DNA of 13,768 nt, taken from positions 1 to 13,768 of the forward strand of contig JACQUS010000519.1 of NCBI GenBank assembly GCA_016210125.1. The letters run 5' to 3'. The stretch comes from Chloroflexota bacterium (GTDB lineage: Bacteria > Chloroflexota > UBA6077 > FW602-bin22 > JACQUS01). Both the position numbers and the translations under genes were made by a program. Position 1 is the first letter of the stretch; each line of letters starts with the position of its first letter. Shown piece after piece: positions 12,499 to 13,768 of the stretch. The notes under the pieces were generated by a model. That model saw only the letters and a list, made by a program, of their open reading frames with translations. It was not told where the DNA came from and searched no databases.

Positions 12499-13719
12499 AT
12501 GACTCCGCTCTCGCCCGTTCGCTCGCTCGTACTTCTCGTAGCGCTCGCGCTTCTCGTTGCCTGCGGGCCGCCCGCGACAACCCAGGCACCTGCGGCCCAG
12601 CCGGCCGCCGAGCCGGCGAAGCCGGCGGCGCAGCCGGCTGCGCCGGCGCCCAAGCCGGCGGCCCAGCCGGCCAAGCCGGCTGTGCAGGCGCCCAAGCCGG
12701 CGGCGCAGCCGGCCAAGCCGGCCGCCCAGGCGCCCAAGCCGGCGGCGCAGCCGGCCGCGCCGGCCAAGGCGGCGCTCACGCCGAAGCAGCTCACGCTGGG
12801 CACGAGCGCGGCGACCTCCGGCTACTACGCGTTCACCGTCGGCGTCGCGCGACTTATCCAGAGCAAGATGCCGGCGATCGGCGTGACCGTCTCCGAGGGC
12901 GGCGGGACGTCGCTGAACGCCAAGCGCATCGCCGAGGACAAGATCGACATCTCGCTGGCCGGCTTCGGAGCGCTCTACGCCATCTATGCCGGGCTCGACC
13001 CTGCATGGAAGGACAATCCCCTCAAGGACGCCCGCGCACTGTGGGTCGCCGACCCCGGGGCGCACGTCTGGTACGTGCGTGAGGATAGCGGCATCACGAA
13101 CATCGAGCAGGTCCACGGCAAGGACTTCAGCCCGGGCGGGAGGGGCTCCGCAACGGAGGTCTTCACACGGCTGCTCGTGTTCCCAGCGCTCGGGATCGAG
13201 CCGCGGTGGTACCTGGGCGGCTACGACGACGCGGCGGGAGCGATGCGCGACCGCCGGATCGTCGGCATGGGCAAGGCGACGGCCGTCAAGCGGCCCGACG
13301 CGCTCATTCAGGACGCGATGGCCACGATGAAGATCCGCGTGCTGAGCTTCACGCCCCAGCAAATCCAAAAGGTGCAGGCAAAGTATGCGTTCATGAAGCC
13401 GGCCGACATCCCGCCTGGCACATACAAGGCTGAGTGGAACGAGAAGCCCATCACGACCTGGCAGGATGGCGTCGGCATTTACGCGCGGGCCAAGTTCCCC
13501 GAGGACCTGGCCTATGCGTTCACCAAGCTGGCGGTCGAGGACAACCGGCCAGGCGGCGGGGGCGTCGTCGCGGCGGCCTTCCCGGCCATCAAAGAGTTCG
13601 ACATGGCCGAGGTGACGCTGTCGCTCGCGCCGATTCCGCTGCACGCCGGCTCGTACAAGTACTTTCAGGAGATCGGAGCGAAGGTCCCGGACCACCTGAA
13701 GCCAGCGGAAGTGAAGTAG
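12499..13719 (+). CDS. TAXI-family TRAP transporter solute-binding lipoprotein
   Basis: TAXI proteins are extracytoplasmic receptors that capture organic acids or amino acids for TRAP-type secondary transporters with a fused permease. ATG 12499 has a very strong ribosome-binding site. The 406-residue product has a signal peptide with lipobox LVAC (C22 would be lipidated), so it should be tethered to the outer face of the membrane. A Pro/Ala/Lys/Gln linker (about 24-92) follows, then the binding domain. That domain begins LTLGTSAATSGYYAFTVGVARLI (98-120) and continues with EGGGTSLNAKRIAEDKIDISLAGFGALY, the usual position of the substrate-sensing segment of this family. It ends near the C-terminus without further domains. 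No permease gene is visible; it may lie beyond the right edge. The substrate cannot be inferred. A periplasmic-binding-like ABC role is a weaker alternative. Confidence 0.85.
   Translation: MTPLSPVRSLVLLVALALLVACGPPATTQAPAAQPAAEPAKPAAQPAAPAPKPAAQPAKPAVQAPKPAAQPAKPAAQAPKPAAQPAAPAKAALTPKQLTLGTSAATSGYYAFTVGVARLIQSKMPAIGVTVSEGGGTSLNAKRIAEDKIDISLAGFGALYAIYAGLDPAWKDNPLKDARALWVADPGAHVWYVREDSGITNIEQVHGKDFSPGGRGSATEVFTRLLVFPALGIEPRWYLGGYDDAAGAMRDRRIVGMGKATAVKRPDALIQDAMATMKIRVLSFTPQQIQKVQAKYAFMKPADIPPGTYKAEWNEKPITTWQDGVGIYARAKFPEDLAYAFTKLAVEDNRPGGGGVVAAAFPAIKEFDMAEVTLSLAPIPLHAGSYKYFQEIGAKVPDHLKPAEVK
12646..12771 (+). repeat. Three 42-bp tandem units encoding the lipoprotein linker
   Basis: Three in-frame 42-bp units encode APKPAAQPAKPAVQ (residues 50-63), APKPAAQPAKPAAQ (64-77) and APKPAAQPAAPAKA (78-91). 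A partial, more diverged unit precedes them (about 38-49). The units are nearly identical in DNA, which suggests recent expansion by slippage. The encoded stretch should be an extended, positively charged spacer that holds the binding domain away from the membrane. Confidence 0.9.
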
Positions 13720-13768
13720 GGGTCGGCTCGCCAGCCAGAGCGACCGTCGGTTGCGGGACGCGCGGCCA

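Noticed and set aside
12445..13695. Open frame of 416 codons on the strand opposite the TAXI lipoprotein gene
   Set aside because: Its Arg/Leu/Gly repeats come from reverse reading of the Pro-Ala linker repeats. The plus-strand gene has a promoter, ribosome-binding site, lipobox and family domain.

Overview
The window is high-GC bacterial chromosome carrying almost only single-copy housekeeping genes. I assign it to Chloroflexota with moderate confidence. The basis is the high-GC coding style, the form of the MreB, GyrA and FolB proteins, a TAXI-type lipoprotein, and intergenic repeats of a kind I remember from Chloroflexota genomes. No rRNA or tRNA is present to settle it. Coding stretches are strongly G/C at third positions. 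Three gene-free stretches (5698-6065, 10272-10619, 11511-11880) are visibly richer in A+T and hold the repeats and hairpins.

Layout. 1-1623 (minus): ilvD, dihydroxy-acid dehydratase, cut by the left edge. 1828-2832 (plus): a secreted S11 D-alanyl-D-alanine carboxypeptidase. 2829-3086 (minus): a small unrecognised gene that meets it tail to tail. 3263-5697 (plus): the mreB-mreC-mreD cell-shape operon. 5704-6007: a composite, palindromic, MITE-like repeat block. 6066-7400 (plus): ffh, the SRP GTPase. 7557-10271 (plus): gyrA. 10272-10619: convergent intergenic region with one repeat copy and a strong hairpin. 10620-11510 (minus): a XerC/XerD-type tyrosine recombinase. 11881-12276 (minus): folB, dihydroneopterin aldolase. 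12499-13719 (plus): a TAXI-family solute-binding lipoprotein. The last 49 bases hold nothing I recognise.

How the genes work together. The carboxypeptidase trims peptidoglycan stem peptides and MreBCD guides the wall-synthesis machinery, so 1828-5697 is a cell-wall and shape neighbourhood with the small minus-strand gene embedded in it. The other genes serve unrelated core tasks: branched-chain amino acids, protein targeting, DNA supercoiling, chromosome dimer resolution, folate, and solute capture.

Starts and promoters. Several starts were set by Shine-Dalgarno sites rather than by the longest frame: mreB GTG 3263, xerC ATG 11510, folB GTG 12276. ffh starts so close to its -10 box that its mRNA may be leaderless. 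Promoter-like sites are visible for ilvD, the small gene, mreB, ffh, gyrA, xerC, folB and the lipoprotein gene.

I see no defence island, CRISPR array, prophage or biosynthetic cluster, and no convincing new multi-gene system. The items most worth follow-up are the repeat block between mreD and ffh, whose core recurs after gyrA with a paired base change that keeps a stem intact; the small gene beside mreB; the insertion in GyrA; and the recombinase that lacks the usual hairpin lysine.
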